A stretch of 64,000 nt of DNA from Dermatemys mawii (GCA_007922305.1 ML677348.1:22608124-22672123), one strand, 5' to 3'. Numbered from the stretch's first letter, positions 1-13,470 are shown. Notes: generated from the sequence alone by a model not told the origin. Numbers and translations are program-made.

Positions 1-2270
1 CAAAACAGATAACAAACAATGACAATAGATTAGGCTGAACTGGGGGAAGAGAAAGTGATTAAAAGACAAACATTAAAAGATCTAAAGAAATAGATCAGCA
101 AGGAGCAAATTGTTTTACATATCGCTCATATAAGCTATTGTGCATTTTCAGTCTGAAACCTGCAAATGCGTTCGCACTTGAGCAGTGGTTACTCACACAA
201 GTAGCTCCACTGAAGTGAAGGACTCGAGCCAAGGGCTAGATCATCCATTCTATTCTAGTCCATAGCAAGGGGCAGCAATTGCTGCGCCACTCCTAGAGCA
301 TCTTGGGAACCACCATCTCCTTCCACAGAGTATGCCCCCTGAGACATACTGGTGTAACTACACTGCCAGGCTCATGGTGGGGTGGGCAGCTTAGGGTCCA
401 TCCTGCCAGCTCCTGGGGGGTGCATAGCCTATGGTCTGTCCTCTCCCACTCCTTCCCACCCACCTGTGTGAATTGGAGGTTTTGCTTCCCTCTGCAAGCT
501 GGAAGTGGTGGTAAAGCGCTCCAGTGCAAGGGGGTAAGGGCTTGTGTTATACATCCTCCACCCCACTGTGCCAGTGTGCAGGCTGGGCCCTAACCTGACC
601 CCAAATAAGGAAGAGTTTGCGGGATACTTGGTTTGCTAAGACATTGTTTTGTTTTATTTAATAATTTCTGCTTGAAAAAATATCTGTGTTTTGCCTATTT
701 ACTACCAAGTTACTGGATTTTTTAAAATTCCGCCTCTTTCCTATCCCAGTTTTACAGCCATTACCTTAGTAATGTAATCCTGCTACACACTCCGCACAGC
801 CACTCAGGAGAGGATCTGTAAATACAATAAACCCACGAGAAAAGGGATTTGAAGAAAACCATTTACTCATGAGACCTGTGGTAGTGCACTGGCAGGATGA
901 GATCACATGTTGGAAAACAAATAAATGTAGACATGCCCATTTGAAATAAATATTATACACACACAGTTTTAGATGGGTATAAATATAACATGATTTATGC
1001 TATGAGACGTATGTCTAAATGGACAGATATGATCTCATATATGGACCCATACAGCATATGAATTAGTATGGAAATGGGCCCTTCCATTCAGTACTGTCCA
1101 CAGACATATGTGCCACAGGTGAAAATAAATGATATTATCTATGCACATGAAATACACGTGAGTCAGTTCAAACCGGAACCATGATCTGACACCCTATGCA
1201 CTTTAGGAACATGCCCCCCAACCTAATACATTTCATGGGCTGACCCATCTCTGTTATAAAGCACAAGCAGGCAGCTAGTCAGGCTGCAGAACATTTCTAA
1301 TCTTATACATGTGCACACACAGGGTGCCTCATGATGTGGAACTAATTGCTCTTAGACTGTTCCATTTTAAGAAAACACCAAAGAAAAAACAACATTCTTC
1401 CTTGTTTTTAAAAATATCTGATTTCATGCATTATGTTTAATGTTTCAGAGCTTTAGAATACAGACACAGATTCCCACGTGTCTCCTGAGGAGTGTCACCT
1501 CCACGGTTTGTTCAAGATACAAATTGTTTTGGTTTGCACCCTTGTAGCCTGAACCAGCACTGTTAATGAGAAATTCTAACGAATAAAATGAAAGTAACCC
1601 TCCAGGCACCATATCAATTTATAGCAAACACTGCCAGTGCCATCTAGAAAATGGTGCTCAATGAGAGGGATCAAATAGCGGCACACACGCTATATAGCAA
1701 TGCAGATGTTCTATGGAAGCTGACTTTGCCATAAAAGACACACATGCTGTTTTTGATATCAATTGTATTTCACATTGATACTGTAGTTTACAATGAAAGG
1801 AATTCAATATATTGTCATGCCTCCATGTAGAGAGAGACAAAACAGAGTCTGGGTTCAATCAAGAATTATGGCAGCATATTCACAGTGCACTGTATGCATC
1901 ATTTTCTTTCTTTTTTTAATACTGTCACAATTCTGTCCTACTTATGCACCTGCATAAGGATAGATATGTTTTGCACTCTGACTGCGTGCCTGTATAACAG
2001 AGATGGACCAGACCATGAAATCTGTAGGGCTGTGGGCTGTTCCTCAAGTGCAAGGGGCCTTTGATCAGGGATCTGTTTGGAATTGACTCGTGGAAATTTG
2101 GTTTTAATGTTAATTTGCAGCACTAACTTATTCAAGTCTCTCTTCAGAAGATAGGAGGGTACAGTGCTCACCATGAAATCTTCCCTATTTTGAGATTGCT
2201 AGCAGCAGAGGTGGGTCGGAGGGAAGAGAGTGACTACTATGGCAATGTTAATTTTGTAACAATGTTAATT
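1..2270. other. no feature recognised
   Basis: AT-rich, apparently unique sequence with a GC-richer patch at about 300-600. Open frames are short and overlap on both strands, with no family resemblance. No repeat was recognised. Confidence 0.5.
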
Positions 2271-2278
2271 TCAGGTTC

Positions 2279-2478
2279 CTCTATTCAGTGGTTTGAGCAT
2301 TGGCTTATCAAACCCAAGGTTGTGAGTTCAATCCTTGAGGGGGCCATTTAGGGATCTGGGGCAAAAAATCTGTCAGGGGACAGTACTTGGTCCAGCTGGT
2401 GAAGGCAGGGGGACTGGACTCGATGATCTTTCAAGGTCCTTCCAGTTCTATGAGATAGGTATATCTCCATATATTAAA
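2279..2478 (+). mobile_element. Cry I-type tRNA-derived SINE (cryptodiran turtle)
   Basis: The head is tRNA-like, with an A-box-like stretch near 2285-2300 (CAGTGGTTTGAGCATTGGC) and a B box GAGTTCAATCC at 2324-2334. The body follows with GGGCCATTTAGGGATCTGGG. The tail (GGTCCTTCCAGTTCTATGA) is the CR1-like 3' end used for LINE-assisted mobilisation in turtle pol III SINEs. The family is known from cryptodiran turtles and is the best taxonomic marker in the window. Confidence 0.85.
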
Positions 2479-2479
2479 C

Positions 2480-5400
2480 AAACAATATAATCTAGTGGCA
2501 AACACTGCATAAGCATTTAAATGCACAGTCTTGAAGAGAGAGCTCTCAATTCACCACCTTGTTTGAGAGCCATGCCAAAACAGTGGCTGCCATTAAATCT
2601 TTAAAAGCACCTCCTGCACCTTGCCTCCTAGAATTCCCTGATGCACAGGAAGAGTCTGGCTGCTGTTACACTCCATTAGGTGAATGACTGGCAGTCATAA
2701 TAATGGGACTATGGCCTCACCACGTGTCCCTCCTCACTCCTTTTAGGGTAGCTGTTGCTGCTTGTAGTCATAGCCACAGTGAGTCCTTGCAGTGACTAGT
2801 GATAACATCTCTAAACAGCAATAACTTTATACCTTTTCTTAGCATGCATTTTCCGAAAGGTTCTCAGACCAACCGCTGTGATATTGTGCAGATTAGGCCC
2901 CATTATTAGATTGCACACCCTGCCTTTTGTTCCACCCCCTGGACATCCGAGGAATTGGCCTTAAGGACGAGGTCTGCAAAATGTGGAGCGAGGAATGTTC
3001 AGGGGTGGGGCGGGGGGCAGGGGGCACAGCTAGGGTGCAGGTTAACCTCCACGGAGGTGAGGAGGGAGCACCACCCATCTGCTGGCCCCGCGCAAAGGGT
3101 TCCACTACTAGCCCTGCACCGGGGCCCTGGCTGCTGGTGTCGGCCCTCTGACCTCTGCTTCACTCCCACTCCCCCCCCCCTCCCAGCTGTGGCTCCAGGC
3201 TCGGCCCCTTTACCCATGTCCCCATCCCCTCCTGCTTGAGCCGTGGCCCCACTCCTGGCCCCAGATCAAGGGGAAGGGGGGCGCAGATAGGAGGGGTGCA
3301 AGATATAAAGTTTTGGGACCACTGCCTTAAGGTTTTGGAAGTTCCTCCTACCCTTTCCAAGCCCCCTAGGTATCATTTTTGGGCACATACATTTTTGGCA
3401 TCAGCCATCTTGGAAAAAATGAGAGTTGTTTTAATTTTTATTTAATTTATCCATACTGGAAGCATTACAAATAAATGAATAAATATTCATTTTTATACCT
3501 TTTCCCCATTTCAAGAGGGAAATATGGTTTTTGTAAAGTTACTACGATTCTAAATAAAGTTGCTTAAATAATTGCAAAAAGGTACAAAGTATTAGTGGCA
3601 GAGAGAGAAGACAATAGTTACATGTGTGCAGGGCACAGTTGCAGACAGCTTTCACAGTGGTCAAAGAAAGTTTTAAAGAAGCACAGAAAGGAAAGTTAGA
3701 GAGAAGAGAAAAGCAAGTCACCCCACAAAGTGTCATCACGCAAATGGCAAAATCCCATTTGCCTTTCGGAAGCTTATGACAAGTCATGCCTCCCGAGCCA
3801 AGCCAATTAGAAGATATTCTTTAATCCTGCAACCTTTTGCAAGTTCAGACATAATAGATTATTAAATTGCATCACATTTTCCTGAGCCAATCTGAAGGCT
3901 AGTCTAACCTCATGGTCTTTTATGGAATTATTCACCATAACATTGAAATGTAAATCGAACCTAAAATGCCATTCAAAAGGAGCATGCATATAGAGTTCTT
4001 CAAACTTTTTACAAAATCTATGTGAACTTAGCAATTAACCTTATTTGTTTCTTGGTTCTGGACCATGAATAAAATGTCCTCTTCTTCCACAATAACTTCA
4101 GCAATTGTCTTTAAAAACTGGTAGAGAAACCCTAACTGAATCGTGCCTAAACTTTATTCCAATTTTCCTTGTTTCATTTCCTCTTTTATTTCTTTATAGT
4201 TTTTGTATTCATTAGAAATTAATACTTACTGGCTTAAACTGTATTAGAGGTCTCTTAATTTTAGCTACGTTTTTGAGAGACAGATAAATTAAAGCAACAT
4301 TTTAGCAAACATACCACACACACAGCACTAAGCCACTCACTCGTCCTTCCCCAAAGAATTACACGTATGTTCAAGCCAACTTGTATACTATTTTATAGAT
4401 AAGCCGCCTCAAGCACACATTTAAATTAGTTTAATATCATTTTATAGAGAAGTCCCTTCCCACCAACCCCACACACATACAAAAGACTCTCAGTTGTGGC
4501 CACTCACTGACAAATTAACACAGAATTCCAGAGATCCCTTGTTTAAATTGTCCCATACTCATAAGTTTCAGGAGGAAAAAGTGGGGGGGGGAGGGGGGGA
4601 GTTCTGAACTTTCCATCAGTTGTAGTGCCCTGTAACACAGATATCTAATTTGTATAAAATACAAAGAAAAAGTTTAATTACTTTCAGACATATGCTCAAG
4701 AAACTTCCTTCCTTCCCCACACAGCATCCACCTCTATGCCTCCCGCCTCCTTCCCAAAACAATTAACAATCAAACCAAATTGGCTCCTGTTTTATAGACA
4801 TACCACCATAAATGTACATTCAAATTAGTTTTATACTATTTTGTAGATGTCACCCACACACACACATTAATACTTGTTTTTCAGCATTATTTTATACAAA
4901 TCACACACACAGCCAAATTTAAAAGAAGTCTACCTGTTAATTGGTTAATACACCAATGAAACAAAATGTAGGCCTATAAATTTTGCTATGTAAAATAATA
5001 ACACTTTGCACTTCTCTTTCCACAAACTATGCTTTTTTGTTATTGTTAAGATAAACCTGGAATTCTTTCAGAATTTATGAGACCCATATAGAACATAGAT
5101 TTAATAAATAAAATAAAAAGAGCAATGGAGTATTAGGGAAACCTATATTTCAGTATTTGGGAGGTAGTCTATACAAACAAAATATTCTCCTTAAGATTCA
5201 ATACATTTTAGTTGCTTCAGCAGTAAATATTTTGAATTATTAACTTATTTGGCATATTTAGCACAATATAAAAAGATATTGAAAATCTTGAAACCATTAA
5301 ACAGAGTGATAGAAACCCAGTCTTTTAAAGATAACATGGAAAAATAGGGCAAGGGGATGATGCAGAAGGCCTGGATTTTGGGGAAAACTCTATTTGAAAT

Positions 5401-6420
5401 CTCTCTCCTTATGGTCTTTTTTTACGTGAACCAATTTTATATTCATTCTTTGGTAGTTGTCATGCTTTAGCCTGGGTAAATATGCATCATACAGAAACGC
5501 TCTCCAAAGTCAGGAGGCATTATGTTCCACTCTCTAGGTTTTGAAGTTTTCTAATCACTTTTTCACAAAGGACCAGAAATAGTAACTAAATAAAACTTAC
5601 AACGGAGCCCAGAAGATGGGGTAAACTCACATTGGGACAAGACTGATCATTTCTGACTGGGATGAGAACTACTGTAAAGCAACAGAACTTTTGTCTTTAC
5701 GTGTTTAATGACATTTTATAGACGTACTTCCAAAGCAGCACCTTCCATTTTTTTAATACTCATGACATATATTAGACTCTAAAAAGAATGATAGAGGGGG
5801 GCAAAACCGTTGGCAGCACAGTGCAGACACACTAATGAAAAACTCCAAGCCCACACATTTTTTGACTGATTAAAAAAAATCCCTGTGATATAATCAATAT
5901 ACATCAACATCTTTACATTTGGATTGATGTTGTATAGAGCTAGCTGCAAAACATTTTTTTCCATTTTATTTTCCATCACATTGAAGTGGCCCTAAAGAAT
6001 TAATTTCCCTGAACTCATATAAAACTTTACATTTTATAATGTCTTTTAACACAGACCGTAACCTCCAGCACTCTCACCCTTCATTTCACCTCTCAGCCAG
6101 TTTGGCTTGGTCGTAAGCAAAGAAGAAGAGGTCTAGTGAAATAAAAATTACAACATACAGTTGGAAAAAGATACTGTCCCAGCCTTTTAAAAATATCCCA
6201 GCCGTATTAACTGTTTATTTTTAAAGTTTGACCTAAATAAATTGCATAGCATGCAAAACTCCCCATCCAACCAAAACTTCTCTAAATGCAGTTTATCCAT
6301 TGTGATAAACTCAAAGCAGATGGCTGCAAGGGCAAGTGGGCTGGGGGGGGGACGGGGGGACGGGGAGGAGGATCGAAAACAGTCCCAGAAGGTTAAAAGG
6401 CCCTCCTCCCTATCAACTGA
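2480..6420. other. mostly unique AT-rich sequence; GC-rich hAT-like patch
   Basis: No gene recognised. A GC-rich patch at about 2925-3327 ends in AAGTTTTGGGACCACTGC, which resembles a hAT terminal repeat, but the opposite terminus was not found. Short C or G runs lie near 3170 and 4582, and short CA runs near 4315 and 4855. Confidence 0.4.
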
Positions 6421-6527
6421 GGAGGGGTGATTACAGGTCAGTCAGGTTCAGCTGAGAATGGGTTACCAGAGATCAATTAGGATCAGCTGAGAGGGAGTAA
6501 CCCCAGGTCAATTAGGATCAGCTGATT
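6421..6527. repeat. 35-bp tandem repeat, three copies
   Basis: The word AGCTGA recurs at 6450, 6485 and 6520, an exact 35-bp period, with surrounding GGTCAATTAGGATCAGCTGA-type units. It lies in a possibly dispersed sequence (6380-6830). A solo LTR is one explanation but no matching termini were found. Confidence 0.6.
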
Positions 6528-6529
6528 CC

Positions 6530-8733
6530 AACTAAAGGCTGCCTGAGACCTTTTTACACTTTCCCCTGTTGGGGGAAGGAAGGAAGGAGTAGGTGAGTAG
6601 CAGCAAGGGAACAAGCCTCTCCAGGAGGGGAGAGTGCATTCCCTCCCATAAGAGAGAAAAAATAAGCCCGAAACACTGGTTGAGAGAAAGTCTAACGGAC
6701 TGCCCCTGTGCAGCCAAGAGGGATTGTTTTACCCCAAGCCTATTTCACCAAGGCACAAAAACAACTGAGACTGGTGAGACTGAGAAGGTGCCTGGCCACA
6801 CCATGTAGAAGGCTCATCATTTGTAAATTGTGAAGAACGTTTCAGATTCCAGAGTACAATATAACTCCCCACTTTTGACATTAAAAATAAAATTTAAAAG
6901 TCATATTTTTCTTACTGCTTGAGTAACAGAGATTAAAACAATATCTGATCTCTCCACCGCACCATCCCTTCTCTTTTCCTGAGTTTTTCGCTCTTATCTT
7001 GTAAAACCACATTCCCCAACCCCCATCTCCTCTCTTTCCCTGGCTCTTTTAGCTGGTATCTATAACTGCAATCTTCCCTAGCTGCTTTTGCTAAACATAC
7101 TGTCTTTAATCAAAAATCTAAAAATATTTTTAAAATGACAAACTGTCCTAAACTTTTACAAGTATAACATGAAAAAAAAACAGGACACGGGGATATTTTT
7201 TCTCTCTTTCACTAGTATTTTGCCACCTTTGTGCAATTGTTTAATCAATTTTATTTAGAATTGTACTAGGTGCATCAAATATTTTTTCTGAAAATGAGGA
7301 AAAGGTATGATGATACTCTTTTCCTCTGACATTAAGACTTTATATAATTGAATAGATTTTATTTATAATTATGCTAACTGCATAAAAGGCATATTTCCAT
7401 GTTAAAATGAGGAAAAGGCATGAAATCCTTTATTCATTTATTTCTAAATGCTTCCAGTAAGAATAAATTAAATAAAATTAAAATGACCCCGCCCCCCTTT
7501 TTTTTTCAAAATAGCCATGAACAAAAACGATATCTAAGGGTCCTGGAGAGGGTAGAAAGGGTAGGAAAGATTTCCAGACTTCCAAAACCTCCAGGCCAAC
7601 TCACTGGGCAAAAAGGGGATGAGACAGAAGGCGGGGCATGCAGTCCAATTGGTGCACTATTGCCGTGGAAGGGCATGGAAACCTGGCAAAAAACTTATGC
7701 TGAGGAAACATATGGCATTATTTCTACTTCTCTAGAAACCTAGTGCTCTAAATTCAGCTGTCAGAGTGGTGTCAGTTAAAGTATCTTCAGAGATTTCAGG
7801 TCATTGATTTATACTAACCAAAGGCCTGTTCTACACACAGATTTTGTACTGGTATAACTATGTTAGTTAGGGGTGTGACATTCTATAGCAAGAGTTGTGC
7901 ATATGCCACTCCTATTATAAAGTATAAACCCATGACTAAATTCTGCTCTTCTGATTGAGATCCCAGTTACCCTAAGTATAAAGCACATATTGAACTACTC
8001 ACATGCTTAAATGTTACACAAATGCTTCAGTACTTTTGTTCAAATGGGCTGTTTTTGGCTTTGGAGATCCAAAACCCTTCCGGAAACTGATCAGCCGCAC
8101 TAAGCCACTTCACAATTTGAAATTCTTTGCACTTTCTGCTCAGGAGAGGCTTGAGCAGAATGGCAGGAATTCTGCAAATGCCAGGGAAGGAACATTGACA
8201 GAAAGCACTTGGAAGAAGCTTGGTCAGTGCCTTGCTCAAGCCACTATTGTTCACCACCAATTTTATAAACACAAAATAGATACAAAACATGAAAGCAAAA
8301 TAATGGTACATTTGATAGGAAACACTGAAAAATCTCATTTTAAACTGGTGAATTGTTGAACTCATGATTTATACATTTCTGTGATCCTATGCAGTAGATT
8401 TGACTTTAGAAACAGCGTAAACCGATCCAGCCGTTCTACTATCCTGCGAGGACCTAACTGGGTCCAAGCCTCATCAAAACAAACTGACAATATGTGTGTT
8501 TCATGAGGTCCCTTCTACCTATGACTATTGCCACTGTAGAGATCTCTCTTGCACAGGATATAAAAAGTTGTTTTCATTGCCCTGAACCTGCTGTTGGACT
8601 TTATGAAACTTATCCTATTTTAGTAGGTGGGGACCTGCTCCTGCTCCCATTAAAGTCAAGGAGAGTTTGGAAATTAATTACAATGATAGCAAGACTGGTG
8701 TTCCTAACATGTTTTACAATTCCTTGCTGCTAC
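6530..8733. other. no gene recognised; 5' fragment of a DNA element near 7820
   Basis: The sequence is AT-rich. Around 7820-7910 (GGCCTGTTCTACACACAG, then TTTGTACTGGTATAACTA) resembles the terminus of the short DNA elements that start with TTCTACAC words elsewhere in this window. Overlapping open frames on both strands at 8003-8365 show no family signature. Confidence 0.4.
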
Positions 8734-8741
8734 AACTAGAG

Positions 8742-9798
8742 CAATGGTTCTCAATGTGTGGCCCATGGTTTGCTTGCCACCCAATCAGCACACAACTGCG
8801 GCCTATGTAATATTCTGCTAAAAAAATTTTCAGAGTGCTGCGCAGTTTGTTGAGAGATGCATTTCAGCAGCTGAACATAGCTGAGTGTCGCATCAGTGTT
8901 GTGTCAGCAGCTGAGTAGGGCACACGAGAGAAAATGGATTGGTTTGTTATTTGCAGAGAGAAAAAACCATTGGCAGCTACAGAAACCGGTGACAGAAAAA
9001 GGGGCCATGAACAAAAGAAGCATTGCAGTTTGGCAGTAGCAGGCAGAAAGGTACAAGATGACTGGAAAGAAATGTTTGCAGTTATAGAAAGAGATGGGAA
9101 GCCATTTTGCTTGTACAGTCCTCACTGTGTGCAAACCGTACAATGTAAAAAGACGCTCATAGACAAAACATCAAGACTTTCAAACTAACTGCCCAGAAAA
9201 ATCTGAAGCTAGGAAGCTGAAAATCAGTCATCTTGAGAAATTGCTCCAACAATGAGCAGAAAGTATTATGGGCCACGTTTAGAGGAGCAGACGCTGTGAC
9301 ATTTGCAGCTTACAAAATTTCTTGGATGCTTGCCAAACACGGAACACCATTTAGTGATGGGGAGCTAGTAAAAGAATGTTTTTTAGAATCTGCGGACACG
9401 CCCTTTAATGTTTTTGTTTCTCATATCAAAGTCATGAGACGGATAAAAAAATCTGCAGTTAAGTAATGACACAATGTGGTGGCTTTGAACAAAGGAAGTT
9501 GCCAGATCCCCCACTAATGTAAGTGTTAGTCCAAATTAATTTTAACAGTTAATGTTTTGACTTATTTTGATAAATTAAAATCCTCTTGGTAGACATTTGC
9601 CAGAATTGAAATGAAAGGTACTATATCAATTTGAATCACATTGCTGTCATATAACAAATACTAAACCTTATTTTTTTGTAGGTTGTACAGGGTAGTATAT
9701 ATATATATTGTATGGATATGGCTCATATAACATATATGTTAACATATGTGAGAGCCCACATATGCGGCCCACAATGGTAAATAGGCTGAGAATCACTG
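8742..9798 (+). mobile_element. internally deleted hAT element with decayed transposase
   Basis: The ends are short inverted repeats of hAT type (CAATGGTTCTCAA at 8742; rc of the 3' end CAGTGATTCTCAGCC at 9798). The flanking 8-mers AACTAGAG and AAATAGTC match at 5 of 8 positions, as expected for an old 8-bp target duplication. Between them are two broken plus-strand open frames. One (8934-9188) has the BED-finger-like WKEMFAVIERDGKPFCL; the other (9233-9466) has ISWMLAKHGTPFSDGELVKE, a block typical of vertebrate hAT transposases. The C-terminal catalytic and dimerisation regions are missing. Confidence 0.75.
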
Positions 9799-10187
9799 AA
9801 ATAGTCTCAGATCAGCAATGTACATGAGCAAATGCTTCCCTTCTTTAAGCATGTGTTTAAGCCCCATTGATTTCACTTGCACATAAGTGTGACCCTTCTG
9901 CCAGGGGGAGCCGGCAGCAACCCAGGCTGGGTTCAATATCTAGGGGTTCCTTTTCAGTAATACGACACAGAACCAGCTCGAGCCCCCACTCGAAAATTAC
10001 ACACCACTCCTGGGTGCACATGAACTTAAAATTAAACAGGAGCTTAAGTGCTTTTCTGAATCAAGTTCTACAGCAATAAAAGACAACTGGAAACTTCAGA
10101 ATATGACTATTCTGTGCATTTGCACAATACTAAGCAATAAGTTTAACTCCAACTTATATGATATATAATGAAATAGGAGGATTCATC
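9798..10187. other. unassigned, partly repeat-like sequence
   Basis: Includes an old amniote-repeat-like stretch (9805-9895, TTTAAGCCCCATTGATTTCA) and a segment at 9888-10060 (GGGTTCAATATCTAGGGGTT) that looks dispersed but that I cannot name. No gene seen. Confidence 0.35.
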
Positions 10188-10345
10188 CATTCATAGACTG
10201 CAGGGCCAGAAGGAACCACTGTGATCATCCAGTCTGACCTCCTGTATAACAAAGACTATAGAACTTTCCTTAGAAAATTCCTAGAACAGATCTTTTAGAA
10301 GAACATCCCATCCTAATTTAAAAAATCAAGAGGTGGAAAGTAAAT
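10188..10345 (-). mobile_element. CR1 LINE 3' end fragment
   Basis: The plus strand reads TTCATAGACTGCAGGGCCAG then GATCATCCAGTCTGACCTCC, the reverse complement of the turtle CR1 3' region. The element therefore lies on the minus strand. It fades into unique sequence after about 10345. Confidence 0.75.
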
Positions 10346-12575
10346 CTTTGGCAAAGGAGCTAGCTTAAAACAGCCAGGTTAAAAAAAAATTAACTTAAAA
10401 CCACTAAATTACACCAGGCAAAATAAATTGAAGTTGTCACTGTAACAAAATAGCTAAGAACTCTACACAGGAAAAAACAGAAACCAAAGCTGTTTTATGT
10501 CAATAGCCAACATCAGAAAACAAAGCATCCAGGAAAAGAGAGTGTAAAACCATTTTAATAGGTCCAGACTATGAATCAGACTATGGAAAAAAGTGCAGAT
10601 TAAATCAACTATATTGAAAGAGATTTTATCAGGTGCATTAATGGGAAAACAAGACACAAAAGAATTCAACTTCTCATCAGTGTTACTGCACAGAAACTGA
10701 CAGCATCTTTTAGAAAAGAGGCACTTGATTCCCTAGTGATCTGTCTGCCAGTTACATGAGTTTTCTGTAAGATTTGATTTAAAACGGGGGGAAAAAAACC
10801 ACCATAGACCACAGGAATGAATAAGGAAATCATAATTTAATTTTAACAAGCTACCAGTCCCAGGGCAGCAGATGCTGTAGATGGAAGGGTTGCATGAAAA
10901 GGTCTTAAGTATAAGGCAAAACTGGGAAACGTCTTTTCAACAATTTCATACACATAACTTAGTATTTCTGATCCTCCCTTCCTTGTGGTCACCAAACTCC
11001 CATTGATTTGAAGGGGAGTTTTGCATACACAAAGAATAAAGGACCAAGCTATAGAAGAAATGCAACAAAATTAAGAAAGAGGGGGAAAGCTCTGCAGGTC
11101 TTAACAATGGAGTTATCTCCTGATAACTTGTTTTGGCAGTAACAATCTCCCAAAGAAGTATTGGTCATTGTATTGCTTGAAGTATTTACTGGCCTGGCCA
11201 AACCACAGAAGCATATACCATAGCGCACAAGCTTGCAGTGGCAAGGGAATGAACTAGGTAAACTAATGTGTCTTTTTAATCTCTGAATTTCCATGATTTC
11301 TTTTTGAAAAAGTGGCTTTGCTTATAAATGAAATCTGGTTTACTATTAAAGCCAACAGGCCTTTTAACAAAATCAAGCGAAAGGTGCACTTCATAACAAA
11401 GGGAGGAGCTAAAAATCAAACAGAAAATCTCTCTTGCTGTCAGTTGTTTTTCTGGGTTTCGTTTGAGATTTAGGATTAGTAGCAGGAGAATGGAGTGACT
11501 CATGTGGGCATGTCAGGAACTGGGAAGAGAGGAGCATTGTAAAGGTCTCTCAACATAAATTGCTTCTCGTCCTGCCCTTTGTTCTTTAAACTGATGCTCT
11601 TGGCACTGGTTCCTATCCCAAGGAAGGAGGAATGTCAACAGGAGGCTGAACTGAAAGCCAGTTCCACTGACACTGCAGCCATGTTGAGAGGCAGAACAAT
11701 GGTACTGAAAGAACATGTTTGCAAAGAGGGTGAGACAAATCATGCAAATAAACACTAACAGCCCCAATTCATTGTTATGTTCTTTGCCTATGTTCTTCAT
11801 TTATGCCAACGCAAAGTAGATGTAAACCACTGTCATTCTGAGTTGATAGCATTCCCCACTCACTTTGCATTGCAGGAGAACAGAGAATCCAGCCTGATGG
11901 CAGCAGCTGAAATTACCAAGTATTTCCTTCCCCTCTATCTCCCAGTGTGTTTGCCCTCGTTATCAGTTGTGTCAGTGCCTGTTCCAACGATAGAATAACA
12001 GTAGTCACAAGAGGCAGAAGGGCTTTGGCTGGGCCCAAGACTCCACTTGGTCTATACATGATTCCATTTCTCAGAATCTTTCAGTCCTGAACCCCAGCTC
12101 TAGGCTTGGGAACTGAATGATCTTAAGAGATGGAGTCATGTGCTGGAATGGGAAAGGTCTTATTTTTTGAGATAGTGCTGTGGAGACAAAGCCCAACAAC
12201 TGTTGCCTCTGCCAGTGCACCACTGTTGGCTGGTTGAAATGGTCTCCTCAGGCAATGGGAGAACAGTCAGAGGTACAGGATGGAGGCAGATGTCAGACTC
12301 CACAGGGACCAATTAAAGCTGATCATATCAAGTTTTCAGCAGTCCCTGAAGGATGTAGATTTATTATTAGTCACCATTCTGCTTTTCTGTTTATAGGACC
12401 ATCAGAAAGAAAACGTACACACAGAAATCTGTTAATATGATCTCAAAGGTCTGGCTTTTATAAAACAGAACCAGGAACCCTTATTTTCCTCTTACTTATA
12501 GAAGTGTCAGTGAAGGGGAACTCCAGTGGAGTCAATGGAATTTCTTATACTGAAGAAATACTAGTACAAGGCTGC
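10346..12575. other. no gene recognised
   Basis: AT-rich sequence. The open frames at 11049-11998 are short, without splice-compatible or family support. 10955-11040 carries one copy of the old CCCATTGATTTGAAGGGGAG-type repeat. Confidence 0.4.
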
Positions 12576-12583
12576 AGTGCCAC

Positions 12584-12708
12584 TAGGGTGACCAGACAGC
12601 AAATGTGAAAAATCGGGACAGGGGCTATGAGGGTAATAGGAGCCTATATAAGAAAAAGACCCAAAAATTGGGACTGTCCCTGTAAAATCGGGACATCTGA
12701 TCACCTTA
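12584..12708. mobile_element. 125-bp hAT-type MITE with perfect 8-bp target duplication
   Basis: The element runs from TAGGGTGACCAG to CTGATCACCTTA, imperfect terminal inverted repeats, and is flanked on both sides by AGTGCCAC (12576-12583 and 12709-12716). An exact 8-bp duplication is the hAT signature. The interior repeats the CGGGACA word in both orientations, so the element is partly palindromic. It is common in turtle DNA. Confidence 0.85.
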
Positions 12709-12716
12709 AGTGCCAC

Positions 12717-13470
12717 ACAGATTTGGTACCAATTAAACTATATTGCTGAAGGGTGTGACTTTTTTACCAAATAGTTGAGGCCTATAACCCCTAGCGCAGA
12801 TGTAGTTATAATGGTGCAAAGGAGCATTATAACAATGTAGCTTACTCAAAGTGGTGCAAGTGGAATCCATTTCTTACTGATGGGGTAGAGGGAGACAGAG
12901 GGCATGTGAGCCCCTCATGTGATCCTCCATGTGACCCCTCTCCAGCCCAGGGCCCCCATGCTTTCCCCCTCCCCTCCTCATGATCTCCCTCCCCTTACCT
13001 GGGTGGGGGCTCTGACCTCCCCCTGCGCCGGAGACTTCAGAACCACAGCAGGGAAGGGAGCAGAACCTGGGGCCACCGGGCAGCCCCATGCCAGCAGCTC
13101 CCCACAACCGCCCCCAACCCTGCCCCTATCCCTGTCCTCTGGCTGTACAGACAGAAGACAGGGCTGGGGGCGGGTACAGCTGCGCAGGAGGAGCTGCCAG
13201 CGTGGGGCCACCAAGTGGCCCCACGTTCTGCTCCTCCTGCGTCTTTCTTGTAAGCTACACTGGCTATAAATATCTTGCTGGTCCAGTATACAGTACCTGT
13301 ACCACCCTACTTGCACTGCTGCTTACTCCCCTTTCCATACAGTATAAGCTATCTTAGTATAAGCATCCTTTTACTGATATAATTGCATCCACCTCAGGAG
13401 TTGTATTGCTTTCATTATTTCAGTATAGTTATGTGGCACACTTTCTGAGTGTAGACAGTCCCTTAGAGGA
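12717..13470. mobile_element. candidate non-autonomous DNA transposon with GC-rich centre
   Basis: The sequence on either side of the 12584-12708 MITE continues into words such as GAAGGGTGTGACTTTTT and GTAGTTATAATGGTGCAAAG. A C-rich core spans 12950-13240, and the end at about 13455 is GAGTGTAGACAGTCCCTTAG, whose reverse complement resembles short TIR elements elsewhere here. Long open frames in the GC-rich core overlap in several frames and are artefacts of composition. Confidence 0.45.

Noticed and set aside
8003..8365. Overlapping 118- and 112-codon frames on opposite strands
   Set aside because: No domain and no context; chance frames.
12919..13357. Possible CpG island or proline-rich coding region
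   Set aside because: The C-rich core sits in a candidate DNA transposon and frames conflict; few CpG dinucleotides relative to C runs.
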